A stretch of DNA of 6,073 nt from Comamonadaceae bacterium (GTDB taxonomy: Bacteria > Pseudomonadota > Gammaproteobacteria > Burkholderiales > Burkholderiaceae_C). Below the pieces are notes generated by a model that saw only the letters and a list, made by a program, of their open reading frames with translations, ran no database searches and had not been told where the DNA came from. The position numbers and the translations under genes were made by a program. This document shows, piece by piece, positions 1 to 5,872 of the stretch; position 1 is the stretch's first letter; each line of letters starts with the position of its first letter. The DNA lies in NCBI GenBank assembly GCA_947463845.1, contig CANHUM010000109.1, forward strand, positions 1 to 6,073, read 5' to 3'.

Positions 1-1315
1 CGAAGCACATGCCGGCTTCCACCGCTGCGGCCACACGGTGGGCGCGGCCGATGTTTTCGGTCCAGACGTAGCTGGAGAGGCCATAGTCGATGTCGTTGGC
101 TTTTTCAATGGCGTCAGCCTCGTCCTTGAAGGGAATCAGGCAGGCCACGGGGCCAAAGATTTCTTCTTGAGCGATGCGCATGCGGTTGTCGACATCGGCG
201 AACACGGTGGGCCAGACGAAGTTGCCGCGCTTGACATGGGCGGGCAGGTCGGCGGCATCAGCGGGTTTGTCCAAACCGCCGCACAGCATCGTCGCACCCT
301 CTTTGGGGCCGAGTTCGATGTAGCTGCGCACCTTGGCCAGGTGAGCTTGGCTGATCATCGGGCCGACAATGGTTTTCTCATCGAGGGGATCGCCCACGGT
401 GATGCGCTTGGCGCGCTCGGCAAACTTGGCCGCAAAGTCGGCATAGATGCTTTGCTGCACCAAGATACGGCTGCCTGCCGTGCAGCGCTCGCCGTTGTTG
501 CTGAAGATCATGAAGATGGCGGCGTCCAATGCGCGGTCCAGATCGGCGTCTTCAAAAATCACAAACGGGCTCTTGCCGCCGAGCTCCATGCTGAACTTCT
601 TGAGGCCAGCGCTTTGCACGATGCGGTTGCCCGTGACGGTGGAGCCTGTAAAGCTGATGGCGCGCACATCGCGGTGCGACACCAGGGGCTCGCCCGCTTC
701 CTTGCCGTAGCCGTGCACCAAATTCAGCACACCTGCAGGCACGCCCGCCTCCAGCGCCAGCTCGCCCAGACGGGCAGCGGTCAGGGGTGAAAGTTCGCTC
801 ATCTTGAGCACGGCGGTATTGCCAAAGGCCAGGCACGGCGCGACCTTCCAGGTGGCGGTCATGAAGGGCACGTTCCAGGGGCTGATGAGCGCGCATACCC
901 CGACAGGGTGAAACAGCGTGTAGTTCAGGTGCGTGGGCGTGGGGTAGGTGTGGCCGTCCACGCGGGTGCACATTTCGGCAAAGTAGTGAAAGTTGTCGGC
1001 CGCGCGCGGCACCAGCTGCTTACCGGTCTGGCTGATGGTCTGGCCGCAGTCACGGGTCTCCGTTTCAGCGATTTCAGGCACGTGCTTCGTGATCAGGTCG
1101 CCCAGCTTGCGCATGATCTTGGCGCGCTCGGTGGCGGGCATGTTGGCCCATTTGGGGAAGGCGGCTTTGGCGGCGGCAACGGCGGCGTTCACTTCTGCTT
1201 CGCCGCCCGAGGCGACTTCGGCCAGTACCTCTTGCGTGGCGGGGTTAACGGTCTCGAAGTAATCGCGGCCCGCGACTTGGGTGCCATTGATGAGGTGGTC
1301 GATTTTCATGTTCAT
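1..1315 (-). CDS. hpaE: 5-carboxymethyl-2-hydroxymuconate semialdehyde dehydrogenase HpaE (partial, C-terminus off the left edge)
   Basis: NAD-dependent cytosolic aldehyde dehydrogenase of the homoprotocatechuate meta-cleavage pathway. It oxidises the semialdehyde made by HpaD to 5-carboxymethyl-2-hydroxymuconate, the substrate of HpaG. The minus-strand translation has 438 complete codons and is open to the window edge. From memory E. coli HpaE is about 488 residues, so roughly 50 C-terminal residues are missing. Visible motifs are PWNVPFMTATWKVAPCLAFG (nucleotide-binding and substrate region), SFTGSTVTG (Rossmann turn), MELGGKSP with the general base Glu244, and NGERCTAGSR with the catalytic Cys278. 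The 34-residue Glu-Cys spacing is typical of the superfamily. Similarity to remembered E. coli HpaE is very high along the whole visible length, which sets it apart from generic ALDHs. Two in-frame ATGs are possible. The one at 1315 overlaps the hpaG2 stop as ATGA and was chosen. The one at 1309 gives MKIDHLING, which aligns better with E. coli MKKVNHWING. Neither has a clear Shine-Dalgarno, so translation is probably coupled to hpaG2. Confidence 0.95.
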   Translation of the reverse strand, partial: MNMKIDHLINGTQVAGRDYFETVNPATQEVLAEVASGGEAEVNAAVAAAKAAFPKWANMPATERAKIMRKLGDLITKHVPEIAETETRDCGQTISQTGKQLVPRAADNFHYFAEMCTRVDGHTYPTPTHLNYTLFHPVGVCALISPWNVPFMTATWKVAPCLAFGNTAVLKMSELSPLTAARLGELALEAGVPAGVLNLVHGYGKEAGEPLVSHRDVRAISFTGSTVTGNRIVQSAGLKKFSMELGGKSPFVIFEDADLDRALDAAIFMIFSNNGERCTAGSRILVQQSIYADFAAKFAERAKRITVGDPLDEKTIVGPMISQAHLAKVRSYIELGPKEGATMLCGGLDKPADAADLPAHVKRGNFVWPTVFADVDNRMRIAQEEIFGPVACLIPFKDEADAIEKANDIDYGLSSYVWTENIGRAHRVAAAVEAGMCF

Positions 1316-2076
1316 GCTTTCACGAGGGTGTTGGTCAGCGCCCCGATGCCTTCGATCTCGGTGACCACCACGTCGCCGGGGTTCACGTTCACGATCCCGT
1401 CAGGCGTACCGGTCAGGATCAGATCGCCAGGCTGCAGCGTCATAAAGCTGCTGAAATATTCGATGAGGGTGGGCACATCGAAAATCATGTCGGCGGTGCT
1501 GCCGCTTTGTGTGACCTGGCCGTTGACAGTGGTCTGCAGTTTCAGCGCCATCGGGTTGGGCACATCCACAGCGTCAACCAGCCAGGGGCCGATGGGTGTG
1601 CAAGTGTCGCGGTTTTTCACGCGCAAATTGGGGCGGTACCAGTTTTCCAGATAGTCGCGGATGGCGTAGTCGTTGGCCACGGTGTAACCCGCAATGAAGT
1701 CATACGCATCGGCCTTCTTCACGTGGCGTGCGGTGCGACCGATCACCACGGCCAGCTCGCACTCGTAGTGCATGTAGGCCACGTCATGCGGGCGCTTGGT
1801 GAACGCTTGGTGACCGATCAGCGAGGCTTCTCCCTTGATGAAGGCCAGCGGCTCTTCGGGGGCTTTGAAGGCGAGTTCTTTGGCATGGTCTGCGTAGTTC
1901 AGGCCCAGCGCGATCACCGTTCGGGCTTGCGGCACGGGCGCCAGCGGGGGCAACCAGATGACTTGGTCAAAGTTCACACGATGGCCCTTGTGCGGGCCCT
2001 GGGTGATCAGCAGCTGACCCTCGGATTCCACAGCTTGCTGGATGGCCCCGGACCAGGCGATGCGTGCGTGTTTCAT
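1312..2076 (-). CDS. hpaG2: HpaG2: FAH-family 2-hydroxyhepta-2,4-diene-1,7-dioate isomerase / 5-oxopent-3-ene-1,2,5-tricarboxylate decarboxylase subunit
   Basis: A 254-residue protein of the fumarylacetoacetate hydrolase fold, equivalent to the C-terminal half of the fused E. coli HpaG/HpcE. It acts after HpaE in homoprotocatechuate breakdown, in the decarboxylation/isomerisation steps leading to 2-oxohept-3-ene-dioate. Near the N-terminus, ALGLNYADHAKEL (about 56-68) and PEEPLAFIKG (about 73-82) match the HpaG C-half closely. The likely divalent-metal ligands are Glu105 and Glu107 in HYECELAVVIG and Asp136 in ANDYAIRDYLE. RPNLRVKNRD (148-157), FMTLQPGD (211-218) and LTGTPDGI are further family motifs. 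The start at 2076 was chosen because AAAGG lies 6 bases upstream and the ATG overlaps the hpaG1 stop as ATGA. An upstream in-frame ATG at 2136 would add 20 residues inside hpaG1 with no family support. The next gene, hpaE, overlaps or abuts its stop. Confidence 0.93.
   Translation of the reverse strand: MKHARIAWSGAIQQAVESEGQLLITQGPHKGHRVNFDQVIWLPPLAPVPQARTVIALGLNYADHAKELAFKAPEEPLAFIKGEASLIGHQAFTKRPHDVAYMHYECELAVVIGRTARHVKKADAYDFIAGYTVANDYAIRDYLENWYRPNLRVKNRDTCTPIGPWLVDAVDVPNPMALKLQTTVNGQVTQSGSTADMIFDVPTLIEYFSSFMTLQPGDLILTGTPDGIVNVNPGDVVVTEIEGIGALTNTLVKA
2073..2076 (-). other. ATGA stop/start overlap between hpaG1 and hpaG2
   Basis: The hpaG1 TGA (2075-2073) and the hpaG2 ATG (2076-2074) share the tetranucleotide ATGA on the minus strand. 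An AAAGG at 2087-2083 inside the hpaG1 end is spaced 6 bases from the ATG. This arrangement is typical of translational coupling and would favour balanced production of the two halves that are one polypeptide in E. coli. Confidence 0.85.
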
Positions 2077-2726
2077 GCCTGACCTTTCACTTGGGTGCTC
2101 ACCGCAGTGAAGCCATGCGCGGAAATTTCCACCCAATCTCCCGCCTTGGCGCGTGGCCGTGTGCCATCGGGCAGGCAGTCAGTCCCGACCATGAGCACGT
2201 CACCGGGCTGCAGCGTCATGAACTCGCCCACATCTGCCCACAAGGTGGGCAGGTCGCGCATCAGATCACTGAGTTGAACGGTCTGCACGAGCTCGCCATT
2301 GCGGCGCACCATGATCTGCAGCGCTGCCCAGTCTTGCAGCTGACCCAGTGTGACCTGCGGTGGCAAGCCCAAAAAGCCATCGCGACACCGAAACTTGACC
2401 GGGGGGCGGTAATAACTCGCGTGCGGCACAGACCAATCGTTCATCAGCACGCCACCGGCCACCTGACCGTCATCCCCCATCACCAGACCCAGCGTTGCGC
2501 CAATGTCGACCTCGTTCACGCCATCTTGCAGCAGCAGGTCCTGCCCGGCGGGGCTGAAAGTGTTGGCGGTCTTGACATAAAGCACCGGCGCTTGGGGCGC
2601 GGCTTTGTGCGGGTCTTGCGTCATGCGCGGGGCCCACAGGTCCCACTCGCGGCGAAAGTTGAGCAAAGTGCCATACACCGTGCCCTGGGGCTGCCAAGGC
2701 TGGTGCGGTGGGCGAACGGTTTGCAT
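2073..2726 (-). CDS. hpaG1: HpaG1: FAH-family homoprotocatechuate pathway protein (N-terminal half equivalent of HpaG)
   Basis: A 217-residue FAH-fold protein corresponding to the N-terminal half of the fused E. coli HpaG/HpcE. It is expected to work with HpaG2 on 5-oxopent-3-ene-1,2,5-tricarboxylate and its product. GTVYGTLLNFR (15-25), a PVLYVKTANTFSP segment (47-59), ASYYRPPVKFRCRDGF (103-118) and FMTLQPGDVLMVGT (169-182) are the recognisable motifs. Aligned on LGLVMG (79-84), the position of the metal-ligand E-x-E of HpaG2 is Gly76-Ala77-Thr78 here, and only Asp97 (MNDWSVPH) is kept. The segment between Gly84 and Asp97 is 12 residues, against 22 in HpaG2, so an in-frame loss of about ten residues is likely. 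The reading frame is intact. The start at 2726 follows a good Shine-Dalgarno (GAGGG, 7-base spacing) located inside the end of hpaR. The stop overlaps the hpaG2 ATG by four bases. Confidence 0.88.
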   Translation of the reverse strand: MQTVRPPHQPWQPQGTVYGTLLNFRREWDLWAPRMTQDPHKAAPQAPVLYVKTANTFSPAGQDLLLQDGVNEVDIGATLGLVMGDDGQVAGGVLMNDWSVPHASYYRPPVKFRCRDGFLGLPPQVTLGQLQDWAALQIMVRRNGELVQTVQLSDLMRDLPTLWADVGEFMTLQPGDVLMVGTDCLPDGTRPRAKAGDWVEISAHGFTAVSTQVKGQA

Positions 2727-2729
2727 GCT

Positions 2730-3221
2730 TTATCCCTCTGTGTTCTCGTCATCAGGCACTGTGGCATCGGCCTCAGGGACTTCCAGTGCAATCAGTTGGT
2801 CCAGCAAGTCGTACAAGCGGGTCAGCTGGGCTTTGCCCAGGTGCTGCTCCATCCAGACATAGTGCGCCTCGATGGTTTGGGACAAGGCCTGCACCTTGGT
2901 CAGACCCGCCGCAGTGGCCCGCACCACCGTGCGCCTGGCATCTTGCACACAGCGCTGGCGCTCAATCAAGCCGTTGCGCTCCATGCGTGTCAGCACCCCG
3001 GTGAGGCTGGGGCCGAGCAAATAGGCCTCACTGGCCACGCGCCCGGTCTCGATGCCGCCGCGCTCATGGGCATGCTCGCCCAGCACACGCAGCACGCGCC
3101 ACTGCTGGTCGGACAAGCCATGCGCACGCAGACTGGGGCGGGTATGCAACATGACAGCCTCCCGAGCCTCCAGCAAAAGGCGGGGCAGGTTGCGATGGGC
3201 AAAAGAAGTGGAAGCGCTCAT
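2730..3221 (-). CDS. hpaR: MarR-family homoprotocatechuate operon regulator HpaR
   Basis: A 163-residue winged-helix repressor, cytosolic and probably dimeric. In E. coli, HpaR represses the hpa meta-cleavage operon and is relieved by hydroxyphenylacetates or homoprotocatechuate. LLLEAREAVM (15-24), LSDQQWRVLRVLGEH (36-50), the recognition-helix region GPSLTGVLTRMERNGL (70-85) and the following wing (RRTVV, 97-101) match remembered E. coli HpaR (LLQAREAAM, LTEQQWRIVRILAE, RPSLTGILTRMERDGL). It has a slightly longer N-terminus and an acidic tail (EADATVPDDENTEG). It is the first gene of the minus-strand unit, and hpaG1 begins 3 bases after its TAA stop. An in-frame TAA directly precedes the ATG at 3221, so no longer N-terminus is possible. 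No Shine-Dalgarno is present; the bases before the ATG are the AT-rich arm of the operator palindrome. Autoregulation is inferred from that overlap. Confidence 0.94.
   Translation of the reverse strand: MSASTSFAHRNLPRLLLEAREAVMLHTRPSLRAHGLSDQQWRVLRVLGEHAHERGGIETGRVASEAYLLGPSLTGVLTRMERNGLIERQRCVQDARRTVVRATAAGLTKVQALSQTIEAHYVWMEQHLGKAQLTRLYDLLDQLIALEVPEADATVPDDENTEG
2733..2739 (-). promoter_or_regulatory. Shine-Dalgarno of hpaG1
   Basis: Minus-strand AGAGGGA lies within the last codons of hpaR. The GAGGG core ends 7 bases before the ATG at 2726. It fixes the hpaG1 start and contrasts with hpaR itself, which has no Shine-Dalgarno. Confidence 0.75.
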
Positions 3222-3244
3222 TTATTTAACATGTTAAATGAATG
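3219..3244. promoter_or_regulatory. Palindromic operator, probable HpaR binding site
   Basis: A perfect 16-base palindrome, ATTTAACATGTTAAAT (3224-3239), extends on both sides to a 26-base inverted repeat with a single mismatched pair (24 of 26 bases symmetric). It is strikingly AT-rich in a GC-rich window. It covers the -10 element and start codon of the adjacent MarR-type regulator gene. MarR-family dimers classically bind such palindromes at their own promoters, so HpaR is the obvious ligand. That assignment is inference. Confidence 0.82.
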
Positions 3245-3259
3245 AAGGCCGTCTGTCAT
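3231..3259 (-). promoter_or_regulatory. Sigma-70-type promoter of hpaR and the hpa operon
   Basis: On the minus strand, a -35 ATGACA (3259-3254, 5/6 match to TTGACA) is followed by a 17-base spacer and a -10 TAACAT (3236-3231, 4/6 match to TATAAT). The -10 lies in the centre of the palindromic operator, so repressor binding would exclude RNA polymerase. Transcription would be expected to start about 7-8 bases downstream, within two or three bases of the hpaR ATG at 3221. This predicts a leaderless or nearly leaderless mRNA. No start site has been mapped here. Confidence 0.65.
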
Positions 3260-3330
3260 CAGGGTTTTCGCTTGGCGGGGCAGGCCAACCACTGAGCCGG
3301 TCCATCTCATAAGATGCAGGTCTCTCGAGT

Positions 3331-3334
3331 AAGG
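3331..3334 (+). promoter_or_regulatory. Shine-Dalgarno deciding the nitronate monooxygenase start
   Basis: AAGG ends 9 bases before the ATG at 3344. An earlier in-frame ATG at 3314 has no comparable site and would add ten residues (MQVSRVRFIP) ahead of the family-typical N-terminus. A poor -10-like TAAGAT at 3310-3315 could serve this gene, but no acceptable -35 goes with it, so it is not listed separately. Confidence 0.55.
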
Positions 3335-3343
3335 TTCATCCCG

Positions 3344-4396
3344 ATGACTTTCGCCGATCTGCTTTCCCGCTTGGGCGGGCCCGTGATTCAGGCCCCCATG
3401 GCCGGGGTACAAAACCACCGCCTGGCGGCTACCGTCTGCGAGGCCGGTGGTCTGGGCTCATTGGCCGCGGCCATGCTCACCCCCGAAAGCCTGCAAGCCG
3501 AACTGCAGGCGCTGAGCGCGGCCACCGACCAGCCTTACAACGTCAACTTTTTTTGCCATACACCGCCACCTTCCGACTCGGCGCGGCAAGCTGCTTGGGA
3601 GCAAGCCCTGTCACCCTACTACCGGGAAATGGGCCTGGACCCTGCCGCCATGCCCAACGGCCCTGGCCGAGTCCCCTTTGGCCACGACAGTGCGGATGTG
3701 CTGGAGACCTTTCAACCCGCAGTGGTCAGCTTTCACTTCGGCCTGCCTGCGCCCGATTTGTTGGCGCGCGTGAAAGGCTGGGGCAGCCTGGTGTTGTCAT
3801 CGGCCACCACGGTGCCAGAAGCCCTGTGGTTGCAGGCGCATGGTGCCGATGCCGTGATTGCACAAGGGCTGGAGGCCGGGGGGCATCGGGGCATGTTTTT
3901 GACCGATGACTTGAGCACCCAGATGGGCACATTGGCGCTGCTGCCCCAAATCGCTCAGGCCGTTCAAATACCCGTGATCGCTGCGGGCGGCATTGGATCG
4001 GCCCAGGCGGTGGTGGCCGCCAAGGTCCTGGGCGCGGCGGGTGTACAAATTGGCACGGCTTATTTGTGCAGCCACGAGGCCACCACCAGCGCCCTGCACC
4101 GGGCCGCTTTGCAATCGCCCGCTGCCCAGCACACGGCGTTGACCAACTTGTTCAGCGGCCGCCCGGCTCGCGGCATTGTCAACCGCCTGATGACCGAACT
4201 GGGGGCGCTGAACAAAGCCGCACCGGCATTCCCCTTGGCTACCGCGGGCATCGCCCCTTTGCGCGCTGCGGCAGAGGCCCAAGGCTTGACCGATTTCACG
4301 CCCCTTTGGTCAGGCCAAAACGCCCAATCTGCGCGAAGCCTTAGCGCCACAGAGATCACCCGCGACTTTGTGAACGCCTGGCAATCCATGCCCTGA
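3344..4396 (+). CDS. Class I nitronate monooxygenase-like FMN flavoprotein (2-nitropropane dioxygenase family)
   Basis: A 350-residue TIM-barrel flavoprotein, predicted cytosolic. Class I nitronate monooxygenases oxidise alkyl nitronates such as the toxin propionate 3-nitronate, using FMN and oxygen. Motifs in order are PVIQAPMAG (13-21), AGGLGSLAAA (34-43), the class-typical PYNVNFFCH (64-72), VSFHFGLP (128-135), ADAVIAQGLEAGGHRG (168-183) with the expected catalytic base His181, PVIAAGGIGSA (210-220) and the phosphate-binding AAGVQIGTAYL (231-241). SGRPARGIVNR (271-281) is also family-typical. Length and motif order agree with remembered P. aeruginosa PA4202, so the gene looks intact. It is divergent from hpaR across a 122-base spacer, and 53 bases separate it from radA. 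Nothing in the sequence ties it to homoprotocatechuate catabolism. The physiological substrate cannot be told from sequence, and a related NAD(P)H:quinone reductase activity remains possible, although the NVNFFCH segment favours nitronate monooxygenase. Confidence 0.88.
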   Translation: MTFADLLSRLGGPVIQAPMAGVQNHRLAATVCEAGGLGSLAAAMLTPESLQAELQALSAATDQPYNVNFFCHTPPPSDSARQAAWEQALSPYYREMGLDPAAMPNGPGRVPFGHDSADVLETFQPAVVSFHFGLPAPDLLARVKGWGSLVLSSATTVPEALWLQAHGADAVIAQGLEAGGHRGMFLTDDLSTQMGTLALLPQIAQAVQIPVIAAGGIGSAQAVVAAKVLGAAGVQIGTAYLCSHEATTSALHRAALQSPAAQHTALTNLFSGRPARGIVNRLMTELGALNKAAPAFPLATAGIAPLRAAAEAQGLTDFTPLWSGQNAQSARSLSATEITRDFVNAWQSMP

Positions 4397-4431
4397 TGGG
4401 CTGTGACTGACCGCTCGAACGAACCCGGCCA

Positions 4432-4441
4432 AAGGCACAAT
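4432..4441 (+). promoter_or_regulatory. Start-proximal AAGGCACAAT motif before radA (candidate -10 region)
   Basis: The 10-mer ends 8 bases before the radA ATG. Its CACAAT (4436-4441) is a 4/6 match to TATAAT. At 17 bases upstream the -35 position reads GCTCGA, a poor match. The same 10-mer sits at the same distance before the next gene. If it is a -10, transcription would begin at or next to the start codon. AAGG here is 14 bases from the ATG, too far to be an ordinary Shine-Dalgarno. Confidence 0.4.
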
Positions 4442-4449
4442 CTCTCCTT

Positions 4450-5841
4450 ATGGCCAAAGACAAATCGATATTCACCTGCACCGAATGCGGCGGCACCAGC
4501 ACACGCTGGATGGGTAAATGCCCCAGCTGCAACGCTTGGAACACCCTGATCGAAAGCGCGGCCGAAGTCGCCGGCGGCGGCAAGAACCGACTGGGCTCGG
4601 CGCAGTACCAGGCCCTGGCACCGTCCAGCGAAGTGCTGGCGCTCTCCGACATCGAAGCAGCCGACTTTGACCGCCACCCCACGGGCATTGACGAGCTCGA
4701 CCGCGTGCTGGGCGGTGGCATGGTCGAGGGCGGTGTGGTGCTGATTGGCGGCGACCCGGGCATCGGCAAATCCACCTTGCTGTTACAGGCGGTGGACGCC
4801 TTGCAGCGCGGCGGCATGAACACCCTGTATGTGACGGGCGAAGAAAGCGGTGCGCAAGTGGCCATGCGCTCGCGCCGTTTGGGCTTGCCCGACTCGCAGG
4901 TGCCGGTGCTGCCCGAAATCCAGCTCGAAAAAATCCTGCACACCTTGCAGGCACGCCAACCCCACATCGCCATCATCGACTCGATCCAGACGGTGTATTC
5001 GGACCAATTGACCAGCGCGCCTGGCTCGGTGGCGCAGGTGCGCGAATGCGCGGCGCACCTCACGCGCACCGCCAAAGCCACTGGCACCACCATCGTGCTG
5101 GTGGGCCATGTCACCAAGGAAGGGGCGCTGGCCGGCCCACGCGTGCTGGAACACATGGTGGACACGGTGCTGTACTTTGAAGGCGATACGCACTCCAACT
5201 TCCGCCTGATCCGCGCCATCAAGAACCGCTTTGGTGCCGTGAACGAAATTGGCGTGTTCGCCATGACCGAAAAAGGCCTCAAGGGTGTGAGCAATCCCAG
5301 CGCCATCTTCTTGAGCCAGCATGCCGAACCGGTGCCCGGCAGCTGCGTGATGGTCACGCTCGAAGGGACCAGGCCTTTGCTGGTGGAGATTCAAGCCCTG
5401 GTGGACAGCGGCGGCCCCTCGCCAAGGCGTCTGTCTGTGGGCCTGGAACGCGACCGTCTGGCCATGCTGCTGGCGGTGCTGCACCGTCACGCGGGTGTGG
5501 CTTGCATGGACCAGGATGTGTTCGTGAACGCGGTGGGCGGCGTGCGCATCAGCGAACCGGCCGCCGACTTGGCGGTGATGCTGGCCATCACCAGCAGCTT
5601 GCGCGGCAAAGCCTTGCCCAAAGGCTTCATCGCCTTTGGTGAAGTGGGCTTGGCCGGTGAAGTGCGCCCAGCACCACGCGGGCAAGACCGCCTGAAAGAG
5701 GCTGCCAAGCTCGGCTTCAAGGTGGCGGTGGTGCCCAAGGCCAACGCCCCCAAGAAAAATGACAAGGCCTTCGAAGGTCTGACGATCTACCCGGTGGAGC
5801 GCATCGAAGAAGCCATGCAGGTCGTGCGAGGACTGGATTGA
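4450..5841 (+). CDS. radA: DNA repair protein RadA (Sms), branch-migration ATPase
   Basis: A 463-residue cytosolic RecA-like ATPase that promotes branch migration and processing of recombination intermediates; length is normal for the family. The N-terminal zinc finger has Cys10-x2-Cys13 and Cys24-x2-Cys27 (CTECGG and KCPSCNAW). The RecA-like core carries Walker A GGDPGIGKST (100-109), a Walker B-like strand IAIIDSIQT (173-181) and the RadA-specific KNRFG (258-262). The C-terminal Lon-protease-like domain spans about 300-463, with PRRLSVGLERDRL, DVFVNAVGGVRISEPAADL and FGEVGLAGEVRPAPRGQDRL. All diagnostic RadA elements are intact. The ATG at 4450 is chosen because the zinc finger begins ten residues later, as in homologues. 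No Shine-Dalgarno lies at normal spacing. It follows the nitronate monooxygenase gene by 53 bases with no hairpin between, and a membrane-protein gene begins 31 bases after its stop. Confidence 0.97.
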   Translation: MAKDKSIFTCTECGGTSTRWMGKCPSCNAWNTLIESAAEVAGGGKNRLGSAQYQALAPSSEVLALSDIEAADFDRHPTGIDELDRVLGGGMVEGGVVLIGGDPGIGKSTLLLQAVDALQRGGMNTLYVTGEESGAQVAMRSRRLGLPDSQVPVLPEIQLEKILHTLQARQPHIAIIDSIQTVYSDQLTSAPGSVAQVRECAAHLTRTAKATGTTIVLVGHVTKEGALAGPRVLEHMVDTVLYFEGDTHSNFRLIRAIKNRFGAVNEIGVFAMTEKGLKGVSNPSAIFLSQHAEPVPGSCVMVTLEGTRPLLVEIQALVDSGGPSPRRLSVGLERDRLAMLLAVLHRHAGVACMDQDVFVNAVGGVRISEPAADLAVMLAITSSLRGKALPKGFIAFGEVGLAGEVRPAPRGQDRLKEAAKLGFKVAVVPKANAPKKNDKAFEGLTIYPVERIEEAMQVVRGLD

Positions 5842-5854
5842 TCAGCACCCGGAC

Positions 5855-5864
5855 AAGGCACAAT
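5855..5864 (+). promoter_or_regulatory. Second start-proximal AAGGCACAAT motif, before the membrane-protein gene
   Basis: Identical to the motif before radA and again exactly 8 bases before the ATG. CACAAT is at 5859-5864. A possible -35 TTGATC (5838-5843, 4/6) overlaps the radA stop but leaves only a 15-base spacer. The bases between motif and ATG (CGGCCCCC) contain no Shine-Dalgarno. AAGG lies 14 bases from the ATG. Confidence 0.4.
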
Positions 5865-5872
5865 CGGCCCCC

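Noticed and set aside
38..790. A 250-codon plus-strand open frame opposite hpaE (and a further one at 908-1654)
   Set aside because: Both lie antisense to the continuous HpaE reading frame, which carries catalytic Glu and Cys motifs. The plus-strand translations show no family features.
2077..2136. Upstream ATG extending hpaG2 by 20 residues
   Set aside because: The extension lies in hpaG1 coding sequence and resembles nothing in the family. The ATG at 2076 has a good Shine-Dalgarno and the ATGA overlap.
2064..3245. A 393-codon plus-strand open frame opposite hpaR and hpaG1
   Set aside because: It is antisense to two well-recognised genes, its translation is rich in His/Gln/Arg with no recognisable motif, and it has the character of a GC-bias shadow. 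It ends inside the operator palindrome by chance.
3245..3343. Promoter for the nitronate monooxygenase
   Set aside because: TAAGAT (3310-3315) and CATAAG (3308-3313) are 4/6 -10 matches, but the corresponding -35 positions do not resemble TTGACA, so no promoter is claimed.
3218..3418. A 66-codon minus-strand open frame across the divergent spacer
   Set aside because: It overlaps the hpaR promoter, the operator and the start of the monooxygenase gene, and it has no family resemblance or ribosome binding site.
4397..4449. Possible terminator or strong promoter between the monooxygenase gene and radA
   Set aside because: No GC-rich hairpin followed by a T-run is visible. A GTGACT (4403-4408) resembles a -35 but is 27 bases from the CACAAT element, too far to pair with it.
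4356..5685. Long minus-strand open frames opposite radA
   Set aside because: RadA is intact on the plus strand with zinc finger, Walker motifs and Lon-like domain. The opposing translations are low-complexity and unmotivated.
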